The notes under the pieces were generated by a model. It worked only from the letters and a program-made list of their open reading frames with translations, ran no database searches and was not told the DNA's origin. From Nostoc cf. commune SO-36 (GTDB taxonomy: Bacteria; Cyanobacteriota; Cyanobacteriia; Cyanobacteriales; Nostocaceae), in NCBI RefSeq assembly GCF_023734775.1, contig NZ_AP025732.1, forward strand, positions 3,664,501 through 3,728,500: 64,000 bases of DNA. The letters run 5' to 3'. Positions 29,768-40,864 of the stretch are shown one piece after another. Position 1 is the stretch's first letter. Every line of letters begins with the position of its first letter. Position numbers and translations under genes: made by a program.

Positions 29768-31398
29768 TTTAAAGCCATGCAGCAGACTTTTTTGGGCAGC
29801 ATTCGGACAAAGTTGATCGCCTCGTTTCTGATTGTTGCTTTGATTCCTTTGCTGTTATTGGCATTTATCAACAAACAGACAACTGAAAAAGCACTAACTG
29901 ATAACGCTCAACAAGCCCTATCTGCGGCGGCTAACGAAACCAGTAACAGAATAGATGCTTTTATTGATGCAAATCTCAATGCCGTGCGTGTAGAGGCGCT
30001 TTTACCAGGTTTGGCACGCTACCTCAGCCTCACTCCAAAACAGCGAGATGACAGCCCCGAAATGCAATTGGCGACGGAAACATTAATTCGTCTCAGTCGC
30101 AAAGATATGCTGAATATTATCTCTTATGCTTTGCTCGACTTAAAGGGGAAAAATGTCTTGGATATACTTACACTCGACATTGGCAAAGATGAATCAGTTC
30201 AAGATTATTTTAATAAACCACTGCAAACTGAGTTCTCCTTTGTTTCTAGCATGAAGCGATCGCCGAAAATTACTGACCTTGTTACTCTCTATTTTAGCAG
30301 TCCGGTTCGCAATGCCGAAGGAGATATATTAGGTGTATTGCGTGTCTCATACAATGCTACTGTTGTTCAACAGTTAGTAAATCGAGAAACTGAACGATCT
30401 GGAAAAAAATCTTTTGCTATTCTTTTAGATGAAAACAATATTTATCTAGCACATAGTATTGCACCAAAACTGCTTTTTAAATCCATTATGCCTCTGCCTT
30501 TAAATGTGGTAACTCAATTACAAAGGGAAGGGCGTTTGCCTAATTATCCTATCAAGGAATTGACAAATAATGAGTTAAAACTTCAGCAAGCATTGGATAG
30601 TAAACAATCGTCTTTAATTGCATCTTTGTCAGGAACAGGTAATCAGGTTAATCTGATTGCGATCGCTCGTTTAAAATATCAACCTTGGTCTGTGTTGTTT
30701 GCACAGCCTCTTGCTATTGCTTTAGCACCTGTAGAAAAGCAAATCCGTGACGCAATGTTTCTATTTGCATTTATCGCTTCAGCAGTGACAATCATCGCTT
30801 TTTCTATTGGACAACTGCTAACAAAGCCAATAATTTATCTTACCAATATAGTTTTCCAGTTTACCGCAGGTAACTTAGATATCCGCGCCAAAGTTAGCTC
30901 AAAAGACGAAATAGGCCAACTAGCTAAATCGTTTAACAACATGGCACTTCAGTTACAAACATCTTTGGAAACTTTGGAACAACGGGTACAGGAGAGAACA
31001 GCAGAGTTAGTAATTGCGAAAGAAAAAGTAGAAGATGCAAATCAGAAACTAGAACAACTGGTAAATCTAGATGGTTTGACTAAGGTGGCTAACCGTCGCT
31101 GCTTCGATGGACGACTGCAAGCAGAATGGAAACGCCTTGTACGAGAGCAACAACCCCTGTCACTGATTTTATTAGATGTTGATAAATTCAAATCTTACAA
31201 TGACTACTATGGTCATCTTGGAGGCGATGATTGTCTAATTAGAATAGCGCAAACAGTGCAACAGACAGTTTCATCGTCCTACTGATCTCGTGGCGCGTTA
31301 CGGTGGAGAAGAATTTTCGATACTCCTCCCCAATACTGACTTAGCGGGGTCAATCAAAGTAGCAGAAAATATTCAACAAGCAATCTACGATCAGGCTA

Positions 31399-32722
31399 GG
31401 GACTTGCAAGAAAATAAAGTACCAGCTAAACAGGGACAATAGTAATATCCCATTTGGGTAATGTTTCAGAACGCTGCCATTGGGGTTGGTATTGTTCTAA
31501 CTCTTGCGAGAGAACCTTGATTCCTTTGTGATATGTGGTTTGAACCAGATGTACAATGGGAGCAATTCCTTTCCAAGTCATATTGGCGGCCCATTGTGCT
31601 GCGGCGGCAACAGAATCTAAAATCGCACCATTCCAATAGTTCTCCAAGGCAGCCCAACACCGCTCTATTGGATTGTACTTGCTATGGTAAGGGGGATAAT
31701 AAATCAGTCGAATTTTTAAATTAATTGCACAAGACAACTCAACCATGCGTTTGATAAATTGTGTGCGGTTACTGCGAGTAGCGGCACCGCCATCAAGATC
31801 AATCACCCACTCATCAAGTTCCAGGTAATTGTGTTGATTCTCATGCCACCAAGCGGTTAAACAATCGACGATAAAATCACTGGTTTCCGCCGACTGACCC
31901 AAGTAAATCGATAGCTGGTCATTATGTGTATTGAGAATGCCAAAGGGAACTAAGACTGATGACCACTGTGTATCGTGGTCATCAGCAGCTTTCGCCTCCA
32001 TTGTCCGAGCTTTACCGCCTCTAGAAAGGTTGCCAATCTTCACCTTAGCTTTAGTATCTATAGACACTCGCAACGATTTGGGGTTTTCATCTGATGCCTG
32101 ATTCTCCCGGAACACATTCTCGAAAATGGCATCAGTTTGCGGAATCTTTTTCAAGGGTTTCGTTTTTTGTGTTTTTTTAGGCGATACCTTAAGCGATGAG
32201 AATTTCTCCACAAGTTTGACGAGATGGCAATTCGCTCTCGTTATAGCCATGAACACTTACTAATGACTTCTCTTACTGCTCTGGCACTAATGCGGGCATA
32301 CAGAAAGGTCGCATTGAATTTTAGGGTCGGCTTGAGCTTGAGCATCCACCAATGAACGAATATCTGCTTCTAAGTTGGGCAATACCTCAATACTATTGTG
32401 TCGTCCCCTTGCCTGATAATTCTCTACACAGACTATCCCCGTCCGCCTTTCATGCAAGCCGAGTTGCACACTCTGGCGATTCCATCCCATAACGGTTTCT
32501 GCAATGCGTGCTGAACTATCGAAGTAATCTTCGGTAACTTTTGCCATGAAATCTCGTTTGCGATTGCTAGTCAGTTTCTGTGCTGCATCTTTAAAGGTCG
32601 ATTTGATGGTGTCGGTGAGCATGAATTGAGGGATTCCCATTCTAGATATTTAAACTAGGCGCGGACAGTTCACCGCTTCTTCTCTTCTAGAATGGCTGGT
32701 ATTTTATTTTCTTGCAAGTCCC
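31399..32722 (-). mobile_element. ISAzo13-like insertion sequence, copy A
   Basis: 1324-bp element with terminal inverted repeats GGGACTTGCAAGAAAATAAA flanked by a 3-bp target duplication CTA (31396-31398 and 32723-32725). It lies in the GGDEF coding sequence of the preceding gene. Nearly identical to copy B (41585-42909) but in the opposite orientation. Confidence 0.9.
31426..32640 (-). pseudogene. ISAzo13-like transposase, two reading frames plus a lesion (copy A)
   Basis: DDE transposase. ORF1 (start 32640, MGIPQFMLTD) carries the helical DNA-binding part and is cut at 32287 by one extra G (about 32311, AATGCGACC versus AATCGACC in copy B). ORF2 (31426-32256) carries the catalytic part: Asp in RVSIDTKAKVKIG, Asp in WVIDLDGGAATRSNRTQF, Glu in HSKYNPIERCWAALENYW. 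ORF2 is in the -1 frame of the native ORF1 across an A7 run, shared with copy B. ORF2 is intact here. Confidence 0.85.
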
Positions 32723-33019
32723 CTATTCCCCATGTACGGTCTGATGTCAAGAATATCGTTACCCTTAGTTTTGGTATTACTTGTGTCATACCCACTTACG
32801 ACATCAAGCCAGATACACTCATCGCTTCAGCCGATAAAGCACTTTACAATGCTAAACAAAAGGGGCGCGATCGCTATTGTACTCATTAGATATAGCCTTT
32901 TGACCCTAGAATCCCCCGTTTTGGGGGGAGTGTCAAATTTTTCTATTCCAAAAGTAATAAAACAGACATCAATCAAATAAACGTCTAATATAATTAAATT
33001 CTTATATATATAGATTAAG

Positions 33020-33983
33020 ATGATTGTGGAGTTAGACAATCTCCCTTCTTATTGCCAAATATTTAGTTCTTGGCTAGCATCCGGCTATCAAGATGAGTCA
33101 TGTTTACTGCGGGGGCAGGCATTGCAAGAGGCTTTAGGACTGGGCAGAGGGCAAAAGCTTAAGCAATTTGGAATATAAGTTTTTGGTAGCCAGCCAAGAA
33201 CTAGAGCGTCGCCAACTTCAGCAAAAACTAGAAGCGAAGAATGAAGAATTGCAGCGATTAAGTACTATAGCTACTATCGATTTTTTAACTCAACTAGCTA
33301 ACCGCCGGCGATTTGAAGAGTATCTTCATATTGAGTGGCGGCGCATGACACGCTCACAACAGCCCCTCTCCCTCATCCTTGTTGATGTAGATTTCTTCAA
33401 ATCCTACAACGATACCTATGGTCATCCAATGGGTGATCGCTGTCTTATTAAAATTGCTAGAGCCATCAAAGATGTTGTTCAACGTCCTGCTGATTTAGTT
33501 GCCCGTTATGGTGGGGAAGAATTTGCTGTAATTTTGTCTAATACAGACATACTTGGTGCGGCTCACATTGCAGAAAAAATTTGCTTTGCTGTACGGAAAC
33601 TGGCAATTTCCCATGAAAATTCACAAATTAGTTCTTATGTAACCGTGAGTACTGGGTTAGCTACAGTAATTCCAACATTTAACTCTAGCTTTCAAAAAAT
33701 AATTGTGGCGGCGGATAGAGCATTGTATCAAGCAAAGGCAGCAGGACGCGATCGTGTCTGCTTTCAAGAGCAAACTGAAAATCTAGAAGTAAAGCGGATT
33801 GCAACTCTTGCAAAGCTGTTCCTCTCAGATAAGTTGTTCATTAGAGAGGAATTATGGCTCTCCATACAGAAATCCCAGCAGATTAGGGAGCAAAACCAAC
33901 AGCTTATCAAGCAAATCCAACTGGGTATGCAGAAAAACGGCCAGATTATGCAGAAAAGGCGCCAGATTATGCAGAAAATCTGA
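33020..33983 (+). pseudogene. Cytoplasmic GGDEF diguanylate cyclase, frameshifted near N-terminus
   Basis: Makes c-di-GMP. The N-terminal segment MIVELDNLPSYCQIFSSWLASGYQ ... KLKQ is read from 33020. One extra T near 33167-33169 shifts it, and LEYKFLVASQELERRQLQ continues in the next frame. The GGDEF domain (about 33280-33770) has FLTQLANRRRFEEYL, DVDFFKSYNDTYGHPMGD and the active site RYGGEEF. The C-terminus has a repetitive Gln-rich tail (IMQKRRQIMQKI). No transmembrane segment. Lies directly after the IS-broken cyclase. Confidence 0.85.
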
Positions 33984-34014
33984 CAGGGAAAAACTGATGA
34001 CCAATGACTAATGA

Positions 34015-36354
34015 TTAATCCGACAAATTATCCATAGGCAGAAACTCTTTGAGCGCTTCTGCTGAGGCAGCTTTTACCACTGGAAGAGAAAGGGGTACTG
34101 AAGTGGCGATCGCAAATAACCCTTCTAGTTGACTCAGACCTGTCAAGCCACCACATAATAATACTTGGTCGCCAACTCGCAAGTCCATACCGCCATCAGG
34201 ATAGCGAATAAACTTACCATCTCGCCGGATTGCTTGTACCTGTACTCCATATTGCTTGGCGATATCTAAATCTGCAAGGGTTTTACCAAGCGTTGGCGTA
34301 TCTGCATTGACTGTAACCCACTGGCAAGCACTATTTTCTCCAGGAACAGCAGCTTGTCCCTTAGCGAATTCTGCTAAAGCCGCCAGTTCTTCATCTGCTC
34401 CCACTACCAGCAAGCGATCGCCTTCTGCCAATTTGGTTTGATTATTGGGATAATCGATTTCATCGCCGTTAGCGCGGCGAATTGCCATTAAACTCGCTCC
34501 TGTTAGATAGCGCATATCTGCTTCTTCTATGCTCATGCCAATTAAGGGCGAATCATCTGGTAAAGGATACCAGCGCTGATTTAAATCACGCGTAGCTTGG
34601 CGCAAATCACGAGCAACTTCAGTCGCAGAACGCTCTGGGCGAAAATCTAAATAATGATCGTTGCGGATTTGCTGCATTTCTTGTTGCACGACAGCTGACG
34701 ACAACAAACCTAAACTAGTTAATAAATGAGTTGCCATTTCTAAGCTGGCTTCAAACTCTGGTTGTACAACCTCTTTTGCTCCCAATTGATACAGCACTTC
34801 AATATTTTTATCCTGGGTAGCACGGACAACCAAATCTAATTCTGGGCGCAATTCCAAAGCGCGTTTCAAGCAAAGACGGGTACTCATGGGGTCTGGAAGT
34901 GCGATCGCCATTCCTTTGGCATGACTCACCCCGGCGGTTTCCAGAACGTGTAAACTTACGCAATTGCCATAGACATAAGACACCCCAGCCTCACGCAACT
35001 GCTGAATTCTACTCTCTGATTGGTCAATTACCACCACAGGTATGTCGTGTTGCAGCAACAACTTCACTAAATTTTTGCCGACTCGTCCATAACCGCAGAC
35101 TACCAGATGATCTTTGAAGGGCAAATCTTCCGACACATCCCGTACCTCATCTTCTTGTAAATACGGTTTCAACCAGGGCATTGATTCGGCAAAGTTAAAT
35201 AAAAATGGCACTAACCGCAATACAAAGGGAGTAAGCATGAGAGTGACTGCGGTGGTTCCCAAAATTAATAAGTATATCTGCCGAGACACCAGCCCCAAAG
35301 ACTGCCCTTTGCTGGCGAGAACAAAGGAAAATTCCCCAATTTGCGCCAGTCCCAAACCGGCGATTATCGCTGTTTTCAAAGGGTAGCGGAATAATTTTAC
35401 TAGGGGCGTGATAATTAAAAACTTACCTACGAAAACTATTGCCACCAACGCTAAAATCAATTCCAGGTTGTTCCACAAAAACACTGGGTCAATTAACATC
35501 CCAATGGCGGCAAAAAATAAACTGGCAAAGATATCTCGCAGTGGTTCGACATAAGTCAAGGTTTGATCGGCGTACTCCACCTCAGAAATCATCAAACCGG
35601 CGACAAATGCCCCCATTTCAATGGACAATCCTAAATACTCTGTTAACAGGGCAATTCCTAAACACAGGGCTACAACTCCTAATAAAAATAGTTCTCGGCT
35701 TTCAGTCCGGGCTAACAGTCGCAACAAAGGCGGTATCAGCCAAATTCCCGCAGCTACTGCACCGGCAGCAAATAAAGCAATCCACAGCAGCGCTGTCAGC
35801 ACAGCAATACCAATGGTTTCTGCTGGTTGGTTGAGGGCTGGTAAGACTGCTAACATTAATCCTAATGCCAAGTCCTGTACCACCAAAATTCCCAACATTA
35901 CTTGTCCGTGCGGCGTTTCAGTTTCGTTGCGCTCCATCAAGCACTTGAGGACAACCGCCGTGGAAGACAAAGACAGAATACACCCCAAAAACATCCCCTT
36001 CGCAGGTAAAGCTCCCCAGGCTCCGCTTAACCCGCATACTACAACTGTCACCAAAATCGTTAGAGCAATTTGGAGTCCACCACCGCCAAGAGCGATCGCT
36101 TTTACCTTTTTGAGTTCCGCTAAGGAAAATTCCACACCCAAGGCGAATAACAAAAAGGCAACCCCGAACTGTGCCAGAGTCTCTACTTGAATAAGTTCTT
36201 TAATTAATCCCAGTCCGGCTGGGCCAATGATCATCCCGCCAATCAGATATCCAAGCAACACGGGTTGTCGCAAAAGCGCCGCCAACAAACCACCACAGGC
36301 GGCAACGCCTAGAACTAAAACCAAATCAACAATTAGCCTAAAATCTTCTTGCAC
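34015..36354 (-). CDS. Kef/CPA2-type K+(Na+)/H+ antiporter with TrkA domains
   Basis: 779-residue membrane transporter. CPA2 exchanger domain with about 12 helices (about 8-390: QPVLLGYLIGGMIIGPAGLG, FGVAFLLFALGVEFSL, LGLSIEMGAFVAGLMIS). RCK_N/TrkA-N domain with nucleotide-binding VVCGYGRVGKNL (about 410-540). Two TrkA-C domains (about 590-660 MAIRRANGDEIDYPNNQTKLAEGD; about 675-745 AIRRDGKFIRYPDGGMDLRVGD). Expected to couple K+ or Na+ movement to protons under nucleotide control. Full length. Confidence 0.93.
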   Translation of the reverse strand: MQEDFRLIVDLVLVLGVAACGGLLAALLRQPVLLGYLIGGMIIGPAGLGLIKELIQVETLAQFGVAFLLFALGVEFSLAELKKVKAIALGGGGLQIALTILVTVVVCGLSGAWGALPAKGMFLGCILSLSSTAVVLKCLMERNETETPHGQVMLGILVVQDLALGLMLAVLPALNQPAETIGIAVLTALLWIALFAAGAVAAGIWLIPPLLRLLARTESRELFLLGVVALCLGIALLTEYLGLSIEMGAFVAGLMISEVEYADQTLTYVEPLRDIFASLFFAAIGMLIDPVFLWNNLELILALVAIVFVGKFLIITPLVKLFRYPLKTAIIAGLGLAQIGEFSFVLASKGQSLGLVSRQIYLLILGTTAVTLMLTPFVLRLVPFLFNFAESMPWLKPYLQEDEVRDVSEDLPFKDHLVVCGYGRVGKNLVKLLLQHDIPVVVIDQSESRIQQLREAGVSYVYGNCVSLHVLETAGVSHAKGMAIALPDPMSTRLCLKRALELRPELDLVVRATQDKNIEVLYQLGAKEVVQPEFEASLEMATHLLTSLGLLSSAVVQQEMQQIRNDHYLDFRPERSATEVARDLRQATRDLNQRWYPLPDDSPLIGMSIEEADMRYLTGASLMAIRRANGDEIDYPNNQTKLAEGDRLLVVGADEELAALAEFAKGQAAVPGENSACQWVTVNADTPTLGKTLADLDIAKQYGVQVQAIRRDGKFIRYPDGGMDLRVGDQVLLCGGLTGLSQLEGLFAIATSVPLSLPVVKAASAEALKEFLPMDNLSD

Positions 36355-36491
36355 CAGTTTTAAAAGAACTATTAAGACCTATTAATTCAGCATACAAAGT
36401 TTTATGATCTCAAACAGCTTGTTTGGTGAAGGAGCGAGAGAATTTGCATATTGGGCAGGGAGCAAGAAGGATGTGGGGCAATAATCAATAA

Positions 36492-37804
36492 GAGAACTCC
36501 ACAGAATAATTGATCCTATGATAAGAGAAAGATAAATTCAGTGTGCAGTCTAGCTCATGTATCCAAAATCTATCATTCAACTCACCGCGCACCTAAAATC
36601 TCTGTACATCAAAACAGCGAAAAAACTCAAGGGAAGTGACCGAAGACAATTCATGGCAGAAGTAGTCAAAGGTTTGGGAATAGGTGGACAAACTGTGGCG
36701 GAAAGGGAGTTGGGATGGAATAGGCGCACTATCCGTAAAGGGATGCAGGAGTTAGAGAGTGGTCAGCCTTTTATTGATGGTTTCAGGCGTAGTGGACGCA
36801 AGCGGGCTGAAGCAAAATTATCAAACTTGTTGAGGGATATAAAATCGTTAGTAGACCCACAAAGTCAAACTGACCCCAGTTTTAAAAGTATACGTTTGTA
36901 TACACGCATGACGGCAAGCGAAGTCCGTCGTCAACTAATTGAACAATTTGGTTACACAGAGGAAGAACTACCTTCATCAGAAACAATTCGACGAAAATTG
37001 AATGATTTAGGCTATACCTTAAAAAGAGTTCTGAAAACCAAGCCTATCAAGAAAATTCCCGAAACAGAAGCGATTTTTGAACAAGTTGAACAAATTAATA
37101 GTGAAGCTGACAATGACCCTCATACTCTGCGAATTTCCATTGATGCTAAGGTAGCAGTTAAGATTGGAGAATTTGACCGTGGGGGTAAAAATCGAATGCC
37201 AACCATCTCAGTAGACCACGACTTCCCGACGGAGATAACTCTGATTCCCTACGGCATTTTTATACCTGAATACAACGAGTTATTTTTATTCTTTGTTTCT
37301 TCCAAATTAACCGCTGATTGTATTGTTGATTTGCTTGAAAGCTGGTGGCAAACTGTCAAACACAGATTTGCTCATATTCAAAAACTGGTGATTAATCAGG
37401 ATAATGGACCTGAAAATAATTCTCGCCGCACTCAATTTATGAAGCGGATTGTAGATTTTGGTACATCATCTCAACTGACGTTACAACTTGCTTATTATCC
37501 GCCTTATCATAGCAAATATAACCCGATAGAACGTTGTTTTGGCTGGTTAGAACAGCATTGGAATGGTAGTTTACTTGACACTGTTGAGACTGTACTGAAT
37601 TTCGCCCAAACTCTCACATTTAAGGGTAAAAATCCGGTGGTCACATTGGTAGAAACAGTTTATTCTACAGGAGTTAAACTTACTACCTCCGCTATGGCAG
37701 AAATTGAAACACAGATTCACCGCCTCCCCAATCTCAGAAAATGGTTTGTAGAAATTTTTGCTAAACCCACATAGCTATTGGATCATTTTTTTTGTGGAGT
37801 TCTC
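36492..37804 (+). mobile_element. ISAzo13-like insertion sequence, second type, intact
   Basis: 1313 bp with inverted ends GAGAACTCCACA...TGATCC / GGATCA...TGTGGAGTTCTC and a TAA target duplication on both sides (36489-36491 and 37805-37807). It encodes one uninterrupted transposase and looks active. It lies in the spacer between the kef gene and the GT4 gene. Confidence 0.88.
36557..37774 (+). CDS. ISAzo13-family transposase
   Basis: 405-residue DDE transposase (Rhodopirellula-type DDE_Tnp_ISAZ013). N-terminal helix-turn-helix region (GWNRRTIRKGMQELESG; SSETIRRKLNDLGYTLKRV). Catalytic residues: Asp in LRISIDAKVAVKIG, Asp in LVINQDNGPENNSRRTQF, Glu in HSKYNPIERCFGWLEQHW. It has a single uninterrupted frame where the other element type in this window has two, so it is a useful intact reference. 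The start ATG at 36557 lies 65 bp inside the element. Confidence 0.93.
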   Translation: MYPKSIIQLTAHLKSLYIKTAKKLKGSDRRQFMAEVVKGLGIGGQTVAERELGWNRRTIRKGMQELESGQPFIDGFRRSGRKRAEAKLSNLLRDIKSLVDPQSQTDPSFKSIRLYTRMTASEVRRQLIEQFGYTEEELPSSETIRRKLNDLGYTLKRVLKTKPIKKIPETEAIFEQVEQINSEADNDPHTLRISIDAKVAVKIGEFDRGGKNRMPTISVDHDFPTEITLIPYGIFIPEYNELFLFFVSSKLTADCIVDLLESWWQTVKHRFAHIQKLVINQDNGPENNSRRTQFMKRIVDFGTSSQLTLQLAYYPPYHSKYNPIERCFGWLEQHWNGSLLDTVETVLNFAQTLTFKGKNPVVTLVETVYSTGVKLTTSAMAEIETQIHRLPNLRKWFVEIFAKPT

Positions 37805-37807
37805 TAA

Positions 37808-38066
37808 TGCGATCGCTAACTAGCCCAAAAATTATGTTTGTTAAGCAAAATTTCACCCAACTAAAACAGCTGCCGAAAAAAGCCAAAAAACAAATCACGA
37901 ATTATACCTTACTTCCCACTCATCGCCCAGAGTTGATAAGCTTAAAAAAAATAACTGTTAAAAAATCTAAAAATTTTAGTAAAAGTACTCACTGCATTCG
38001 CCAGACTTGTATTTTTAGGTAAATGTAGTTTTTTAGATATTTGTAAAGTATCGGGGAGTCTAGTAG
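37808..38066. other. Spacer before the GT4 gene
   Basis: A lysine-rich 76-codon frame (37792-38022) starts inside the insertion sequence end and has no family features, so it is not called. An RBS-like GGGGAG lies just before the GT4 start. Confidence 0.4.
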
Positions 38067-39254
38067 ATGAAGATACTGGTATTGAGTTGGGAGTTTCAAC
38101 CAAGGATTGTTGGGGGAATTGCGCGGCACGTCGCAGAGTTGTATCCAGAACTGGTAAAGCTAGGATATGAAATTCACCTGATTACAGCAGAATTTGGTCA
38201 GGCATCGATGTACGAGGTGGTTGAGGGAATAAAGGTGCATCGAGTGCCAGTTCCACATAGCAACGACTTTTTCCACTGGGTAGTAAATCTCAACCTGAGT
38301 ATGGGAGATCACGGCGGAAAGTTGATCTTGGAGGAAGGGCCGTTTGATTTAATTCATGCCCATGATTGGTTAGTGGGAGATGCGGCGATCGCTCTTAAGC
38401 ATAATTTTAAAATACCACTCATTGCCACAATTCACGCTACCGAATACGGACGCTACAACGGTATTCACACAGACATTCAAGGCTATATAAATGGTAAAGA
38501 AACCTTACTGGCTGACAATGCTTGGCGGATTATTGTTTGTAGCGACTATATGCGCCAAGAAGTAGAACGAGCGCTACATAGTCCTTGGGATAAAATCGAT
38601 GTCATTTATAACGGTATCCGAGCCGAAAAGAAACAGCATCACGTAGATTTTCATGCTCTGGATTTTCGCCGCCAATTCGCCACAGATCATGAGCAAATAG
38701 TTTATTACCTCGGTCGCATGACTTACGAAAAGGGTATACCTGTATTGCTCAATGCCGCACCTAAGATTCTTTCCCAAATGGGAGGTAACGTTAAATTTGT
38801 AATTGTTGGCGGCGGCAATACTGACCATCTCAAGCGCCAAGCCTGGGATTTGGGAATTTGGCATCATTGTTATTTTACAGGTTTTCTCTCTGATAGATAC
38901 TTAGATAGATTCCAAACTGTCGCTGACTGTGCTGTTTTTCCTAGCCTTTACGAACCCTTTGGAATTGTGGCTTTAGAAAGCTTTGCTTCTCGTGTTCCTG
39001 TAGTAGTTTCTGATACTGGCGGTTTTCCAGAAGTGGTGCAACATACTAAAACAGGTATTGTGACTTGGGTAAACAATTCTGATTCTTTAGCTTGGGGAAT
39101 TTTGGAAGTGTTGAAAAATCCCGGATATCGGCAATGGCTGGTGGATAATGCTTATGAAGATTTAGAGCGACGCTTTAGCTGGCCCAAATTAGCCAAGCAA
39201 ACCGATCAAGTTTATCAGCGAGTTGTGGAAGAGCGATCGCAAATTGCCTGGTAG
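38067..39254 (+). CDS. GT4-family glycosyltransferase (glycogen synthase-like)
   Basis: 395-residue GT-B fold glycosyltransferase of family 4. The N-terminal domain has ILVLSWEFQPRIVGGIARHVAEL and HAHDWLVGDAAIALK. The C-terminal domain has YYLGRMTYEKGIPVLLNA and the nucleotide-sugar motif EPFGIVALESFA (E-x7-E). Cyanobacterial relatives are annotated as glycogen synthase or sugar transferase. GGGGAG lies 9 bp upstream of the ATG. The acceptor is unknown. Confidence 0.92.
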   Translation: MKILVLSWEFQPRIVGGIARHVAELYPELVKLGYEIHLITAEFGQASMYEVVEGIKVHRVPVPHSNDFFHWVVNLNLSMGDHGGKLILEEGPFDLIHAHDWLVGDAAIALKHNFKIPLIATIHATEYGRYNGIHTDIQGYINGKETLLADNAWRIIVCSDYMRQEVERALHSPWDKIDVIYNGIRAEKKQHHVDFHALDFRRQFATDHEQIVYYLGRMTYEKGIPVLLNAAPKILSQMGGNVKFVIVGGGNTDHLKRQAWDLGIWHHCYFTGFLSDRYLDRFQTVADCAVFPSLYEPFGIVALESFASRVPVVVSDTGGFPEVVQHTKTGIVTWVNNSDSLAWGILEVLKNPGYRQWLVDNAYEDLERRFSWPKLAKQTDQVYQRVVEERSQIAW

Positions 39255-39774
39255 TAGGCTAGCAAAACTAGGTTACAGCAGTTTTCTTTTGCATGAGGTA
39301 CAAAGTCACTGGTTTTGAGGCAGAAGGCAGATCGCGCAGCGTGTCGTAGACAAGGCAGGATGGAAGAAGAATAATTTGATTTGTGAATCCTTGGTTCTGT
39401 ACCTCATTAGTTGCGAAGTGCTGTAACTTACGAGGATCTACTTGGAAAATGCTTTTACCATCTTTCCGTGTGCATTGTATCTAAAAGAGAAGCGCTATAA
39501 AGGACACAACCAATGTGTAGATTTTCGCATAGTAGCGTAGAGATTAAAAAACAGTACAAGACCTGTACGCTGGAAATTTTACCCTCTCTAGTGCGACAGT
39601 TAAGCTAATGCGCGTTTAGATTGCATATTTTTCGTTAAGACTGTCATTTGTTATTGATTATTTACAAAGGATGACTGATAAATGACTAATGACAATGGAC
39701 AAATTTCACGAATAAATAAGCAATTAAGATGCGTCATAGCCTAGCAATAATTGCAGTTTGTCCAGAAGCTTAGT
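39255..39774. other. Intergenic region, no gene seen
   Basis: About 500 bp. It includes TCGCGCAGCGTGTCGTAGACAAGG (39330-39354), a divergent scrap of the TCTCGTAGAGAAG repeat family. No reading frame of interest. Confidence 0.5.
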
Positions 39775-40756
39775 ATGACAAAGGCATTCCCAAGCATAGC
39801 AAGGCGCTTGAAAAATACAGGAATCAAGTTGTTGAAGATGGGAACCTCTCTAATAACCCGTTTTATCGAAAACTGGAAACGCTACTTTCTGGGTGACACT
39901 GTTGATGTTGATGTTGATGTCCGTCCCTCCTCCTCCCTTGATGTCCGTCCTTCCTTAATGGGGGCCAGTCCTGAGTTTGGGTGGAGGTGGCCCCGATGTC
40001 GATGATGCTATTCAGTGGATGATTAACCAAGTTCGAGGAAGTAGTAACTCCGATAATAGAGTTAATGTTGTAGTTCTTCGCACTAGTGGTACTCACGATT
40101 ACAATCGGCTAATTTATGCCATGAAAGGCGTAAAATCAGTGGAAACTCTTTTGGTTCGCAATAGACAAGAAGCAAACAAAGCCGAGATTTTTGAAAAAGT
40201 CAAAAATGCTGATGTAGTTTTCTTTGCTGGCGGCGACCAATGTCAATACATCCGCAACTGGAAAGATACCAAGCTTGAGGCTGCCGTCAAGTCAGTTTAC
40301 CTTAAGGGAGGTGGTATTGGTGGCACAAGTGCGGGTGCAATGATCCAAAGTGATTGTGTCTATGATGCTTGCGCTTCTTCTGAAAAGGGCATTGAAACTA
40401 GAGATGCACTTGAAGATCCTTACCGAGATATTACTTTTACTTACAACTTTTTCAATTGGAGTAATTTGAAAGGAACTATCGTAGATACACACTTCGATAG
40501 GCGGGAAAGAATGGGTAGAATTATGACTTTCATTGCCCGTCAAATTAAGGATGGTGTATCTAGCAGTGTTTTAGGTATAGCGGTTAGTGAAAGTACATCG
40601 GTTCTTGTCGATAGAAACGGTTTGGTGAAAGTTATGGGTAGGGGTGCGGCATACTTTGTACTTGGCAATCATCTGCCGGAAGTATGTGAACCCCGAACGC
40701 CTTTGACCTTTTCCAATTACAAAATTTGGAAAGTTCGCAGTGGCGACACCTTTTAA
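39775..40756 (+). pseudogene. Cyanophycinase-like S51 peptidase, frameshifted
   Basis: Class I glutamine amidotransferase-fold peptidase of the S51/cyanophycinase type. The N-terminus MTKAFPSIARRLKN ... DVRPSLMG is in one frame. GPVLSLGGGGPDVDDAIQWM and the rest (to 40756) are in the next, the switch being one extra G at about 39960-39964. The nucleophile elbow is IGGTSAGAMI (Ser), with HDYNR, VFFAGGDQCQYI and VDTHFDRRERMGR as in cyanophycinases. A likely role is peptide or cyanophycin-like polymer breakdown. The repetitive VDVDVDVRPSSSLDVRPS segment (about 39900-39955) comes from short nucleotide repeats. Confidence 0.82.
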
Positions 40757-40864
40757 TCTTAAAAACCGACCAACTTCTGGGTACTATCTCAGGAGTGTTA
40801 AGAAGGGACGGATTGATTCAAATCCGTATTGAGTGGGGAGCAGGGGAAGCAAGAGTGGAATAAC

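Larger units (their letters stand above)
29777..32889 (+). pseudogene. dCACHE-HAMP-GGDEF diguanylate cyclase, frameshifted and interrupted by an IS
   Basis: Membrane diguanylate cyclase. TM1 (about 12-32), periplasmic dCACHE-type sensor (about 35-320), TM2 (about 325-347), HAMP (TKPIIYLTNIVFQFTAGNLDIRA), coiled coil, GGDEF domain. Three pieces: 29777-about 31270; then, after one extra T in GTTTCATCG (31269-31271), [23 protein letters not shown] with the catalytic GGEEF up to 31395; and, beyond the insertion sequence (31399-32722), VRSDVKNIVTLSFGITCVIP ... RDRYCTH ending at 32889. Removing the element and one CTA copy restores GATCAGGCTATTCCCCAT (DQAIPH) in frame. Confidence 0.9.

Noticed and set aside
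37792..38022. Lysine-rich 76-codon frame before the GT4 gene
   Set aside because: Starts inside an IS end, has biased composition and no family resemblance.
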